A DNA stretch of 64,000 bases. Source: Haematococcus lacustris. Taxonomy: Eukaryota > Chlorophyta > Chlorophyceae > Chlamydomonadales > Haematococcaceae. The notes beneath the pieces were generated by a model. The model saw only the letters and a list, made by a program, of their open reading frames with translations. It was not told the origin of the DNA and made no database searches. Below, piece by piece: positions 1 to 11,988 of this stretch. The translations under genes were made by a program, and so were the position numbers. Positions within the stretch are counted from its first letter, which is position 1. Every line of letters starts with the position of its first letter. The stretch is from NCBI GenBank assembly GCA_030144725.1, contig JASKMD010000004.1, positions 5,243,853-5,307,852 of the forward strand. The letters are read 5' to 3'.

Positions 1-1760
1 TTCGGGAATCAAGGCCTGGTGGAAACCTTGTCTAGCCACGACTATTGAGGCACCCTAACGAGACTAATTTACACCTAATTTAGACTGATGAGACCAAATG
101 AGAAGCACCGCACTAATGTATGCCGTGCCACACAAGGGTGCCTCACAAGGGTACTAAAATGGAGAGTACAAAACTGGCATTGACATTGAAAGTGGGAATA
201 TTAGGTTGGGAGGTGGTGGGCCAGGGGCAACCTGCTGACACAGAAATGCCTGGTAGAACAGGGTCAAACAGAGAGAAACTGGTGACTGCAGGCGCGAGTG
301 GCTGCTTGGCTAACTTATAAACGCCATTAGAGCTTGGTAGGGCTTTTGCTTCACACATGCATGGGCCACCTGACCCGACACACCTTCCCTAAACAACTAG
401 CAATGATTGCAAGGGTACACGATTTTCAATTAGAGCCTATTGACAATCGTGTCAAGCCTAGCAGCGTTTTCCGCACCCATGAATGTTGCTATTGCCCCTC
501 CCCCTGCTCCCCTGAGCGTTAGCTGGCACTTGGTAAGGATGAGATCGCACAAATCATTAGTGACATCCCCCACTGCGCCCATGGGCGAGAAGGCATGGCC
601 CGCTGACATCAGTGACTCATCCTCCTGTGCCCCATAGGCATCAGAGGATGAAAGCAGCCCATGTGAGTATGGGCAGCATGTACCCCCTACTGCTGCTTAT
701 CTTGACTCGACTAGCAATGGTGGCTTGCGCTCAGTGCGGCTGTGCATGCTGCATGGGAGTGGGGTCACAGGTCAGAAGGTGTGATGAGGATGATAGTGGG
801 GCTGGTGATATCCCAGCCCTGGCTTAGCTCTGACTCTGCCCACCTGACGCTGACTGCATGTGCATGTGGACCATCAGCAGCCTACTTGCCCCTTGCATGC
901 ATTGGCACCTTCCTCCCAGCCCCTAAGAGACAACAAGTGCAGTCAACCCTGACATTGAAACCACACACTAGCAGTGTTTGTGTTTTGTTGTGCTTTGTTT
1001 GTGTTTTGCATGGAGCAACAGCCAGCCACTGCTGGCTGAACATCCAGACCCTAACATTCTTCAACAAGCAAGCAGCAGCCAAACAGTCAGTAGTATGAAT
1101 TGAGGAACAGCAGCAGCCTAGCTACACTACAGGAACAGTGTAGGCAGTGTTAGAGCTGCAGTGTAGCAGGGTCAGACCTCCTGGTCTCAGTGAAGGAAAG
1201 TGTTGGCACAGTGAAAGGGCAGAACGGCGAAGAGGGCAGCCCAGGGGGAAGGGGAGGGGCCACCCAGCCTATACCACCACCAGACAGCCTCAGTGATGTG
1301 CACCAACTGCATTGCCAGAGATTGCAGTGGCTGTTCAGTGGTGGTCCAGTGATGGTCAAGTGGTTAGTCAGAGTCAATTCAAACATTTCTAGGAGTAGCC
1401 ACTGGCATGGTGGCAAACACCAGCAGCTGGCGAGCCACTCAGCCCGCCAACCTGCCCCTAACGAAGGGCTGTGGCAACAGGGGTGTCAGCAAGGTGGGGT
1501 CAGATGGGCTCAGATGGGCTCAGGTGGGGTTGGGGCAGGTGGCAAAGGAGGGGTTGTAGGAGCAGCAGCAGCATTCATGGCTCTGCCATTGGGTATAGGG
1601 TCATGCCTGACATTATCAGCGCAAAGGGTCAAGGTGGTGGTGATGACCCCATGTGGCCTGCACCACCGCAAGCAGCTGTTGCTGCAGCTCCTATTGGGGA
1701 AGCCATGGAAGCCGAGACAGCCCAAGCAACATCAGGAAACACAGGAGCACACCCCCTGGG
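1..1760. other. No gene recognised
   Basis: Only short open frames of no recognisable family occur here on either strand. The sequence is moderately GC-rich and has a few CAG/CTG-rich patches. It lies downstream of the stop codon of the minus-strand gene A, so part of it may be that gene's 3' untranslated region. I see no promoter, RNA gene or mobile element. Confidence 0.4.
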
Positions 1761-4700
1761 TCATGCAGCCTGCCTTTGTGCAGACGGATACACCCCCAGC
1801 CCACCCATAAGCGCTAGGCCTCCGCTAGGAAGAGTGACCTGGAAGCCACGGGAGAGTGAGCCCATGGGCCCAGTCTGCCCCAGGCCAGCGCCTGGCTCCC
1901 CCCCAGCTCCAGGGCGGGCCTGGGCCAGGCCACCAATGGCCAAGGGCACACTGCGGTGAGCAGCCAGGGGCGGAGCAGCAGCAGCTGCTGCTGCTGGTTG
2001 GGGCCTTCCCCACAGGGCAGGGGCGGCAGCGGCGGCGACGATGGGAGGTCGCCATGCGGGCTGAGGGGCGCCTGGCTTTGCCGGCTCTGCTAGGCCCAGG
2101 CGCCTGAACAGCGAGCTGCGCTCCACTGAGTCTGTGTCAGAGGCGCAGGGTCCGCTGCTGACCTGGCTGTCGCGCTGGCCTGGCAGCACCACCTCCCGGC
2201 CCCAGCCCAGGTCAGTGCCTCCTGCCAGGGGCTCTGGGCCCTCTCCATCGTCAAGGCCATGCTGTCTGGCGGCCTGCGCCTGCTGCCACTGGTGCTGCAG
2301 CTGGTCCAGGGGGGAGCAGGGCATCAGCACCTCGCCCACCTGCTGCGTGGGGCCTATGTAAGGGGAGGACAGCGAGGGTGCAAAGGCGGGGGCTGCCCTT
2401 CCCCCCTGCTGCTGCGGGTGTGTTGAGGTCTTTGAACCTAGCTGTGACACAGCGCGCTGGGGGGCGGCAGCCAGGTTGGGTGAGCGCTTGCTGGGGGGGA
2501 GGGAGGGATGGGGGTAGCCCCCCACCCCTTCCTCCTTGCTGCTGTCCGGGCACTGAAGCAGCTGAGAGCTGCCAGGGGCACTTGCTGCAAGCGCCAACCC
2601 CCCGCCTCCCCCACCCCCAGCCGCCTGCTGCTGCTGCTGCTGGGAGGCCTCCAGGGGCACGCTGGCGTGTTTGTTCAAGGGGGTGGAGCGGGGGCCACCT
2701 GACACTTCCCAGATAGGTCGGTGCCCCTGTGTCCTCCCCGCCAGGCCCCCTCCCCCACTACCGGGGCCAGTCACACATTGGCCGCCACCCCCAGTCACAC
2801 CTGGGGTCACACCCCCCAACCCCAGCCGCACCCTGCTGTCCCCATTGTGGCTGAGTCTGGCTGCAGTGAGACGTGTCTGGGCTCTGGGCGCGCCTGCTGC
2901 CTCCACCCCCCAGCGGCCTTGGTGGCTGGGAGGTGCGGCGAGGGGAGGCCTGGCATTCGCCGCAAGGGGGCTGCTGGTGGGTCCGTCATGACTGGCCCCC
3001 ACTTGCTCCTGAAAGGCGTGCACCAGGAAGCTGAGGGGGGACTGCGTCACCTGCAGCTGGGCTTGAGCCACGAGCTGCGCCTGCCGCTCAGCCTGGGAGC
3101 TGGCTGGCAGCTGCTGAGCCGACATGCCTGGGGCCCTGTCTGGCGCAGCAAACACTTCCTGGAGCTGGGCCTGCAGCAGGGCCTGTGTCTGGGCCTGCCA
3201 CTGGCCTGGGCCCAGCCCCGTCCTGTCGGCTTGCGCTGGCTGCAGGGTGGGCGTCGCCACACGGCTGATCTGGGTGGGCAGCGCTGGGAAGGGCAGCAGG
3301 GTGAGGTCGGAGATGGGGGTGGGAGAGAGTCCCTCTGCTCCTGGCCCTGCACCTGCGGAGGGGCCATGGATTGAGCCCGGCATGGCAGAGAACGCGGTGC
3401 CAAAGGGCAGCAGCTGCACTGTGGTGGCCTGGCCCCTGGGCGGCTGCTGCTGCTGCTGCTGCTGTGGGGGTGGTGGGGGCGGCAGGCTGGCTGGGACACT
3501 AGCTCGCCGCAGCAGGTCCTGGTGGTGGGTGCTGCTGGTGGCTGGCACCACGCCCTCCTCCAGACCAGAGCCCTGGATCCTAGCACTGCGGATCTTCTCC
3601 CTTAGCCACAAATCAATGGGGTTGTCTGCTGCTGGCATCTCCCCTGCCTGCAGCCCCCCCCAGCCTGGCCCTGCCTCTGCCTCCACCCCCCCTGGCCCTG
3701 CAGCAGCAGGGCCGGGGTAGGGCGTGGGCAGGGGCTGGTCATACCCGCCTAGCACAGGGTTGTGGGCCAGGCCAGGGGCTGCCTGGCTGTGTGTGGCAGC
3801 CAGGGAGGTCAGAGCCAGGGGTGGGGTGCCAGCAGGAGGGGGAGGGGCCTGGAAGAGCACCGTGCGCCGCAGCCCACTGCCCCGCTCCACAGACCCACGA
3901 GCAAAGATGGAGGGGGGAGGGGGGGGCGGCAGAGCGGACCCCGGGCTGGACAGAGGTAAGGAAGGCCGCATCAGGCCCAGCCCACACCCCTCTGCACCCA
4001 CACCCCCTGCCTGTCCAGCTGCACTGCTCCCTGCCCCCGCTGACACCCCTGCGGCTGACAGCACTGGGACGAAACGGTTGGAGCGGGTGGGCTTGATGCC
4101 CGGGCCCCCCTCAGAGCCCCAGGCCTGTGGGCCGCCTGGCAGGCCCAACAGCAGCTGCTGCGCCGCGCTGAGGGGCCGGGGCCGGGCACCCAACGCAGCC
4201 GCCCCCTGCCCAGGCAAGAGTGCCTGGCTGCTGTCACTGCTGTCAGGCACTTCCCCTGCATGGCTGCTGCGGGCTGACAGCAGGCCCCCTCCAGCCTGGC
4301 TCACCCTGCGGCCTGAGTCCAAGCGCCTGATGCTTGGCTGGGAGGAGAGGTCCAGGGTCTTGGAGGTGGTGGTGGTGAGGGTGGGGTAGTCAGCTTGGTG
4401 CACTGGCAGCTTGTAGGAGACGCCCCGGGCAAGGGGTAGGCGCCCACTGCGGGAGCGCAGCAGGGGAGTGCCGCCCAGGCCGCCAGTGGCCGGTGTGGCC
4501 AGGTCCAGAGTGCCCTGCGACTTCCGGGTCAGGGCTGCGGCGGCCTCTGCTTCCCTGTGCAGCATGGAGGGGGAGGCAGATAAGAGGGGGAGCAGGAGAG
4601 GGGGAGGGAGTAGCCAGGAGCAGAGGCAGAGGAGGAGGCAGAGGAGGAGGCAGAGGAGGAGGCAGAGGAGGAGGAGGAGTTGAGGAAGGATGCCTTTGCG

Positions 4701-5814
4701 CAGGCATGCTCATGCGTGTGTGAGGTGTGTGTGGTTGGATGGGCGGCTGCGGGAGAGGGTGAGGGACACGTACAGGCCCAAGGCCTCCCAGTCTTTATGG
4801 CATGCTCATGCTCAAGCCGTGGTCATGTGTGTGGGTGTGGGTGAGTGGGTGGGTGGGTGGTTGGGTGGGTGGTTAGAGGCAAGGATGAGAGGGACAGGCT
4901 GGCTCAAGATGCAGGGGTCCTCCTGAGCAGGCCTGCAGCTGCTCTCACAGCCAGCAACCCTGCCATTGCATGGCAGTCATTGGGTATGGAAGGACGCCAT
5001 GTCCCGCGCACTGCTACAGCACACAGACTATTGCCACGCTGCAGCAGCCTGTTAGTGGGGCCAGCTGCCACTAGGTGCACATCAGTGCAGGGTACTTTGC
5101 AGCCGGCAGCCTGTCTGTTTTGGGCAACTGGACTACTGCTGCTGCTGCTGCTGCTGCTGCTCCCAGGCCCCTGTGGTGAGTCATCACCGGTTGGGACATT
5201 GACGGCAGCAGCGGCTGCAGCAGAAGCGGACCCCATGGTCAAGCTCAGCGTGTTTACCAGCCAACCAAGCCAGCTTGGCCAGCCAATATGTGGAAACAGG
5301 CAGGGGAGGGGGCACACCCTGTGTGGTGCTGCCCTTGCTGCCCTCACCGTTTCTGCTGCAAGCGGCGCTCCTGCTGCAGCTGACGCTCTTGCCGGCCAGC
5401 CAACCTGGATGTGCTCTTGACGTCCTCCACACTCCCACACGCGCTGGAGCTGCTGGAGCTGTCACTGTCTGAAAACTCCTCGACTTCCTTGATGCGCACA
5501 GAGGGCGACCGGCTGTTGCACTGGGATGGGAACACTGTTGACAGCAGCTCATGGTGCAGTGTGGATGCGTGGCTGTTGCGCACGGAGAGCTGCGCAGTCA
5601 ACGGCAACTGTGGCAATGCAGCTGCTTCTGCTGCTGCTGTGGGGTTCTCTGCAGGCAATGGCGCCACTGGCACAGCAGACAGCTCCTGGGCTTCGATGGC
5701 TGAAGCTGGATGTACGTCAGATGTCTGTTTTTCCAAAACAGGCTGGCTCGGTGGTGCAACCACGGACCCGTTGCATCGAGTACTGCTTGCATCCAAGGCC
5801 TGCATGTAACTCAT
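1761..5814 (-). CDS. Gene A: large disordered protein with N-terminal coiled coil
   Basis: Two exons. Exon 1 (5814-5348) starts at an ATG preceded by an in-frame TGA. It encodes about 155 residues: an Ala/Pro-rich start, an acidic Ser-rich stretch (EVEEFSDSDSSSSSS) and a basic Gln/Arg coiled coil ending RQLQQERRLQQKR. The donor (CG/GTGAGG, phase 2) joins an acceptor CTGCACAG at 4555, and the frame then stays open to a stop at 1761, giving about 1,085 residues in all. The second exon is rich in Gly, Ala, Pro, Ser and Gln, with two poly-Gln runs and a poly-Pro run. It has short ordered islands such as TRSNRFVPVL and DNPIDLWLREKIRSARIQG. No known domain is recognised and the function is unknown. 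Gene B (8800-10060) is a paralogue: same coiled coil, same intron phase, and shared KSQG and TRSxRFxPVL motifs. An unrecognised intron inside the 2.8-kb exon cannot be excluded. Confidence 0.65.
4622..4682 (+). repeat. 12-bp tandem repeat in gene A intron
   Basis: Four to five copies of a 12-bp unit, GAGGAGGCAGAG, ending about 70 bases upstream (in transcript terms) of the gene A acceptor. On the transcribed strand it reads as a pyrimidine-rich CTC/CTG tract. A GTGGGTGG-type repeat (about 4836-4870) and a (CTG)8 run (about 5138-5161) lie in the same intron. Confidence 0.85.
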
Positions 5815-6386
5815 CGGTCAGCCGTTGGAGAGCCGTTGGAGGCTTGCGCACAGACATGCCTGCGTTGCTACCCCACACCTGCGGTATGATTACGTCGACG
5901 ACTTCCTTGCTGCAGCAGCACCACATAGCCTGTAGGAACGGGCGCGCGGGAAAGTGTTTCAGGGAGAGCACAGTGCTTTTGGTGGCAGCTTACGGTGCTG
6001 CCCGCCAACGCACATGTGATTGCTTTGTGTTCCCTAACCCAGCCCTGGGCCCGATGGCCGGGAACTGAGTATAACTCTTGGATTCACGTAAGGGTTACGT
6101 TGTCTAAAAGTTGCTTGGTATTCTGCCAGAGATGTAAACGTCACATTAGCAATCGCGAATGTCGACAATGCCGCAGGACAATGTCAGGCGAGTGGAAGGC
6201 TACTGCAGCGGAAGGGGGCGGTCATAGAGAGCGCCCCAAGTCTTCGACAATGGGGTCGTACTTATAGGAAACGTCCCCAAGTATGTTAGGACCATGTGTC
6301 TCGGCGAGTCTTTGAGTTGAGTCAACGGGTCGTTTTGGTTTGCTGGTAGGGATGGCTCAGTCTCTAGAGATTTAGCCATTGTCGTG
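5815..6386. other. Region upstream of gene A, no gene seen
   Basis: This is the stretch 5' of gene A's start codon and probably holds its promoter and 5' untranslated region. No conserved element is recognisable by eye, and open frames are short and unlike any family I know. Confidence 0.35.
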
Positions 6387-6565
6387 ACAGCGCGTTTCCA
6401 ATGGACGGAAATGGCCCTCTACCCTCTGACTGCCGCCAACGGTCCAACGGAGATGGAGATGGGGATGGAGGGCCAACGGAGATGGAGAATATGGAGATGG
6501 AGATATGGAGAGAAAGATATCTCTTTTCTCTTTTCTCTTTTCTCCGTCCATTGGAAACGCGCTGT
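6387..6565. mobile_element. 179-bp MITE-like element with 23-bp terminal inverted repeats
   Basis: The left end (6387-6409) begins ACAGCGCGTTTCCAATGGAC. The right end (6543-6565) is its exact reverse complement over 23 bases. The interior holds GGAGATGGA-type and CTTTTCTCTTTT-type low-complexity sequence and no ORF of note. Size, perfect ends and lack of coding capacity fit a miniature inverted-repeat transposable element. I see no clear target-site duplication, so the superfamily is open. Confidence 0.75.
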
Positions 6566-7074
6566 GAGATATCGGAGAGTGCTTGACTAGCTTGTATGGT
6601 CCCGTGAATTGTTTGTGCGTGTGATCCAGCCGGAAACATGTGCGCTGATCGTAGCGGTATGCGCCTCGACTTTAAGCAAGAATGTGATGGGTAGGCGGCA
6701 ATGGCTGTCACGTACCGTGTACAGAGGTTGCAATTAGGCTTTACAACTAATCGCTGCGTCGCGCACATATGAGGCAAATGGCGAGAAAGAAAAGTCACAA
6801 GGTTGTGCCTAGACCAGCGCCGGAGGAACGGGATTTAGAAGGAGGCACAACAGCTTGAGCTCACTGACGCGCAACGCAAGAGAAAGGCTTCCCGAGAGGC
6901 CCGTGCTGCCCGCGATAGAGACAATACTTATCATGGCGGGAAATGCAAGCTCGTTCACCTGACGAGCACCTCCCGTAACAGTTGTGGGATGCCTTCCTCC
7001 GGGCTGCGCTGCCATGAGTTGATGGCCTGCAGCGAGCGGGCAGTACTCGATAGCCTATTACTGGATTTTCTTCC

Positions 7075-7467
7075 GTGCGGGACCTGTCTACCCTGCACGC
7101 AGCCGACCAGCTTGAGGAGCACGGCCCGCCCGTGCACAGCGCCAAGGCAGCCATCCCGGACCTAAAGTACAGGAATCTGTACCTGCAGCTGTGCCGCGGC
7201 CTGCCCGGAGACGGCGAGAACACTCGGCCAAGCGCAGCAGTCGCTACCGTGCTGGCCGCGCATCCTGACCTCCGCGCCCGCGTCGAAGCAGTCCCACGCT
7301 ATCACTCTGACAGCAACATGGTGGACACCGTCGGCAAGCAGCTGGAGACAGCGTTCAGCAACATGTTCACGCTGCCAGCTCAAGAGTCAGTGTCCCTGGC
7401 CAGGGCGAAGGTCCTTGTGGGCACTCACAAGCACCAGCGCATAATGCCATCGTGCCAGAATGGCTGA
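7075..7467 (+). CDS. Unrecognised ORF, possibly a transposable-element remnant
   Basis: The frame encodes about 130 residues with a balanced composition (Leu, Ala, Arg, Asp, His) unlike the low-complexity frames nearby, for example LKYRNLYLQLCRGLPGDGEN. It ends at a TGA 150 bases before the foldback element. The sequence just upstream (about 6840-6960) also reads as a basic helix-like frame, LELTDAQRKRKASREARAAR, in another phase, so the unit may be a broken or intron-split gene. No family is recognised. The position between a MITE and a foldback element suggests a decayed mobile-element gene, but that is inference. Confidence 0.3.
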   Translation: MRDLSTLHAADQLEEHGPPVHSAKAAIPDLKYRNLYLQLCRGLPGDGENTRPSAAVATVLAAHPDLRARVEAVPRYHSDSNMVDTVGKQLETAFSNMFTLPAQESVSLARAKVLVGTHKHQRIMPSCQNG

Positions 7468-7615
7468 GCTGAAGTGGGCATTAGGCTCACTAGCAGTTAG
7501 CCTATACAACAATGAGACCGCATGCTATTTGCTGTTTGATTACAACTCATACTTTATTTTTGTGTAGCATGAGGGTTGTAGGGATTAAAAAGTGTCATAA
7601 ACTTTGTGGCATACA

Positions 7616-8063
7616 GGACCTTTTTCTGAAAACACGTTAAATTCAAAGATAGTTTGAACCTTCTTATGGAATTTGCCGGGGTTGGGCGGCAGCTTAGCGA
7701 CCGCCATCCGCACTACGAGCTACGTCGTAGTGCGCTTCAGATTCGGGGCCCCCAAGGAGGCGTTGAGGCGCGGTAGGTTGCTAACACACTTTTTTAAGTT
7801 ACTTGTAATTACTTCAATTATCTACGAGGACCCCGGCACGTGGGCACCGAAGGACCCTTGCTCGTAGATAAATCGAGTAACTTAAAAAAGTGTGTGCGCA
7901 AGCTACTGCGCCTCAACGCCTCCTTGGTGGCCTTGAACCTGAAGCGCACTTCGACGAGGCACGTAGTGCGGTTGGCGGTCGCTGAGCTGCTGCCCAATCC
8001 CGGCAAATTTCATAAGAGTGTTCAAACTATCTTTGAATTTGGCGTTGTTTCAGAAAAAGGTCC
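7616..8063. mobile_element. ~450-bp foldback (long inverted repeat) element
   Basis: The left half (7616-7838) and right half (about 7855-8063) are imperfect reverse complements along their whole length, by eye roughly 80-90% matched. Examples: ACCTTTTTCTGAAA at 7618 against TTTCAGAAAAAGGT near the right end; ACACTTTTTTAAGTTACT near 7788 against AGTAACTTAAAAAAGTGT near 7873; TATCTACGAG near 7819 against CTCGTAGATA near 7861. The loop is about 15 bases (GGCACGTGGGCACC). A transcript would form a very long stem. It may be a foldback transposon or an inverted duplication feeding small-RNA production. No ORF is shared by the two arms. Confidence 0.85.
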
Positions 8064-8799
8064 ACACTTAGTGAGTAATTACCCTTCGTGTCGTGTTCAA
8101 AATCAAACAACCCTTATGGCATGCAACACCCGCTCCCTCGTCACCCCAGAGGGCAACAAGTACCACCGCAAGGACTGCGTTATAGGACCCCTCATTAGGG
8201 GTATTATTTTGCCTGTATGAAGTACCCGCATGATAAATACCCGCAAGCATTACAAGGTATCGTAACCAATGGCATCGTAACAGGTTATTTCAGATGGCCA
8301 AGCAAGCAAGTTTGCCAACCAGGCAGCTGGCCCTCTGGGCAGCAGGCACAGCCAGCAGACCCCTCGAACAGCGGCAGCAATCAGAAGAACCTCCAGCTGA
8401 CACTGGCAAGGGCCTGTCACCCCATCAATTTATTCTGGTTATATCCTGTGGCATGTGTTCAATGTATGTGTGGAACTGTGCAGTGATTGTGTACGTACTG
8501 TGGTTTATAATGCTAGTATGAAGCTCAAATTGGGTGGTCTGCGCCACCTTCACATCTTCGTTGCTCACATGGAGCATGCCATTCTGTGCATGCCACATGG
8601 TGCATGGACCCCTGTCTCAGCAGCCATGTGGACCCTGGGCCTGCCTACCATCCAGGGCATGTCATCATTAGCAAGAGCAACTGACAACACCCTTGCTGTG
8701 TGGGCATGGCTACCACCGACTGGGTGGTGGTGTGCTGGAAGCTTCCCAACAGCCACCTGACCTGCCACTGGCTGGCCAGGCAGCCGGCACAGGGCGAGC
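8064..8799. other. Downstream of gene B, no gene seen
   Basis: No recognisable coding sequence lies here. It probably includes the 3' untranslated region of gene B. A minus-strand TGTAA (TTACA on plus near 8249), the usual algal polyadenylation motif, is present but 550 bases from the stop, so its use is uncertain. Confidence 0.3.
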
Positions 8800-10060
8800 C
8801 TACCCCGCGGCCTCGTCCCTCCATTCCTGCTTCAGCCGCAGGACCTGCTGCCACACCCGGTCCTCATCATCCTGGAGTGGGGAGGGGTGTGGCAGGGCCT
8901 GTGCAGGACCATGCTCCAGGGTGCCCATGTTGGCTTGTGCCTGAACGGAGCCTGATTGGTAGCGTCTGGGCAGGGCCCCGCCACTCACGGGCCTTGCATT
9001 TGTCTTCACAGGGTGAGGTTGCTGAAGCTGGGTGTGCGAGTATGATGGTGGCATGTTGGCTAAGGAGGAAGGGTATGGAAGAGGGTACACCAGCCCAGAC
9101 CTGGACCACTGCCGGGGGCCAGACTGTAGCCCCAGGCTGTGCAGTGGCGGCCCTAGCCCACCACCACCTTGTGCTGCACCAGGGGCACTTGCACCCGCCA
9201 CAGAGCTACGGCCTGCCAGGACAGGGATGAACCTTGCAGACCGTGTCCTGCTTAGGTGAGGCAGGACCCCATGCTGCAGGTTGCCTACGAGGTGTGGCTG
9301 TCCCTGCAGGGCCAGTTGGGCGGCACTAACGCATCCTCTCAAAGGCCCAGGCCCGCTGCAGACCCCAGTTTCAGAACCACAGGTCTCCCAGCGCCCAGCA
9401 AAGCTCTCACGAGGCCTCACATTGCTGAAACTGACCTTGTACCCGACTGTGGGCTTGCTGGGTAAGCTGGCGAGGCTCAGCTGCATGACAACATCAGCGC
9501 TGGGACTAGGTTCATGGGCTACTGAATGGCTGCACGCTTCCAACAGCATGCCGTGAGACAGTGCGGATCGGCCGCTGCGGGAGACGAGTTGGGACGGCTT
9601 GCGATCCAAGGTCAGCATGCCCTGTGACTTCGCGCGCTGACAAGCGTTGAGCTCTTCGGCGAGCCTGCAGTAGAGTAGGACAGTTGCTTTGCACAGTGTG
9701 GAAAACTATTTGCTTCCGCCCGCTCTATGCCCGCTGCGTGAAGTATTGGACCCACCTCTTCTGCTGTAAGCGGCGCTCTTGCCGCAACTTCCGCTCAATA
9801 TTGTGCCGGGTTGTCTCGCTTGCTTGCGGGTTGACTCCAGCATTCTCTACTTCGTCGTCGCTTTCCTCTTGCTCCTCAAAGCTTTCGACGCATTCTAAGG
9901 CACCGAGGCACTCGTCCCACAACTCATTGTCTGTCTCTTGCACGTTTGCCTGCTGTATGCCCTTTAGTGGGTTGAGAAGTTGCTGTATGTCAGTGGCTTC
10001 CGGGCTTTTGCGCACCAGTGGCTGCGTTACATTGCTTGAGCGCCAGCAGCACGACAGCAT
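8800..10060 (-). CDS. Gene B: paralogue of gene A
   Basis: Two exons. Exon 1 (10060-9756) starts at ATG and encodes about 101 residues with an acidic stretch (ESFEEQEESDDEVENAG) followed by the coiled coil IERKLRQERRLQQKR. The donor is AG/GTGGGT in phase 2. After a 91-base intron the acceptor CTGCAG at 9665 restores the frame. Exon 2 (9664-8800) begins LAEELNACQRAKSQGML, comparable to gene A's EAEAAAALTRKSQGTL. It later shares SAAQ and TRSARFIPVL with gene A's SAAQ and TRSNRFVPVL. The protein is about 388 residues, far shorter than gene A, and lacks its poly-Gln and Pro-rich tail. Shared order of motifs and the identical intron phase support descent from one duplication. Function unknown; probably largely disordered. 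Confidence 0.65.
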
Positions 10061-10075
10061 GCTCGACTATCACTT

Positions 10076-10134
10076 GTGCTTTGGATACCTTGGACCCTTT
10101 TCACTTTGTGCTTTGGATACCTTGGACCCTTTTC
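10076..10134. repeat. Short tandem duplication upstream of gene B
   Basis: A unit of about 29 bases containing GCTTTGGATACCTTGGACCC occurs twice in a row immediately 5' of gene B's start codon. It lies in the likely promoter or 5' untranslated region. Confidence 0.8.
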
Positions 10135-10140
10135 AATTTG

Positions 10141-11988
10141 GATTTGATTGTTTTGTATTTCAATGCGGGTAGGGGAGCGTGCACAGCGGCGCCCTTTACG
10201 AAGGTTCGTGCCCGCCACCAAAAGCGACGCTGAAGCATCCGTACTTAACACTTGAGGCGGTTGTCAGCACAGTTGTTCCCAGGGCAGGGGCAGGGGCTGT
10301 GTTATCTGTAATCCGATCTGTTTGCATGCAGCAAGCATTCGGTATTATAATGTAAGTATATCCGGTACTTACATTGGCAACAGTCACATTGGCAACTTTA
10401 CACAGCGCATCACTGGAGGCGATGCCAGCAGTCAGGTCCCACAAGGTCTGATAAAATGGCTCGAAAAAATGTACCGTCACTTTTTGTCGCGTATACTGAA
10501 CTCCAAGAGGTCAAACCACGACGCCCCGCTGCGGCGTGGTGCTCCGCAGCTTGGCCTGCGAGGGACGGGCTAAAGTCAACTTTGCCCCCCTCCGCGGTAT
10601 CCTTGCACCAGTGACTCCTTGCACCCTGACGGTAGTGCACGTGCATACAACAACGCCGCATCTCTGTAGCTGAGGTAGGGCGTACTTTACAACTCTGACA
10701 GACAGGCGTAGCCATAGTGCCAGTGGCGCTGATGTGTGTCGCCGGTGGGCCGGTGAGGTCTTAAGACCCCGGGCTCGAGAACGGGCTCGTAATTCAAACT
10801 TTTCTGGTTAATTCAAATTTTACTCGTTCGGTAGTGGATGGGCCAACCGCCTGCGCCTGCGCCTGCGCCTTTGCCACTACCAACCCATCTGCCGGGCCCT
10901 GCTGGATACTGATAGCAGCGACGATGAGCGCCAGCGGCAGCAAGACGATTCCGACGCTGACGCTGACAGGCTTCGAAGGGAGAGCTGAGTGAGTATGGGG
11001 GCGCCCGCCATTTCGCAGGCCCCTTGCCCGCCGCAACCCCGCATCTTGCACACTGTGCGCAGGCGGGAATGGGACGTACTGCCCAGGTCTCTTGACCACT
11101 ACAAGACAACGTCAGCGTCGTGGGCTGAATCCCTCTAGCTAATAGGGACGCCGCTGCCAGGGCATTCGCCTCCACCAGCAGACCCTCCATGCTGGGCTGT
11201 TTAGCACTGCACGAAGCCGACCACGTGTGTGTGTGTGAAAGAGATTATTTTCAATTTACTCCTTTTACTCAGTGGGAGAAACCAGGCCGAGAAAAAGGAG
11301 AAAATTTGAACGTAATCCCTCCCGAGTGAGGACCCTAAACGTCGATCATTTGCAGCGCTGAACCACTCCCCGGGCTGTTGTTATAGCACAACAGAATCCT
11401 TCGGGGTCAGACCAGTTATACTGGAGGTTTGCGACGGCCGGTGTGATGGGAGTGAGGAGGTTTGCGCCCCGACGCACCGACGGCCGTTCTTCTCGCAGCG
11501 GCTGTCAGCGCGTTGCGCTGATCATTATGGGCGTCGCAACTCACGTTGAAGTAGCTTTGCAGGGTGTGACCCGAGCCTATGAGACCTGCTTGAGGAAACA
11601 AGCCAGTCCATCACCAGCTCTGCTAGATGCTATGTAAGATGCTATGTTTCGGTCGAAGTGGTCCGCAAGGGTCCGCAGCCCGCAGTCCGGGCCAAAGAAC
11701 TCGCACTGTCCACTGATGTCGCTGCGTTTGAGCTAGCCATTGCCGCACACAGAACACCAGTCTCCCTGGGCAAGAACACTCGAGTTCCATGTGCAATGTC
11801 ACTGTGCCTTCACTGTGACTGCCAGGCCTTGTTCCCGTGTCACTGCCAGGCCCCAGCCTCAACGCAGATCTATTCGTGAGTATGTTAAGATTGATATGCT
11901 AAAGAGCGTGCGCACACGCGCAGCCTACATACATACATACAAGTCATATGGTCAAGATGCCTACACATCAGCTCCATCCTGCTGCCTG
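10141..11988. other. No gene recognised
   Basis: Several short open frames exist but none resembles a known family or carries convincing splice sites. A CGCCTG triplication lies near 10849-10872 and a short GT run near 11225. Parts may be decayed mobile-element sequence. Confidence 0.3.
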
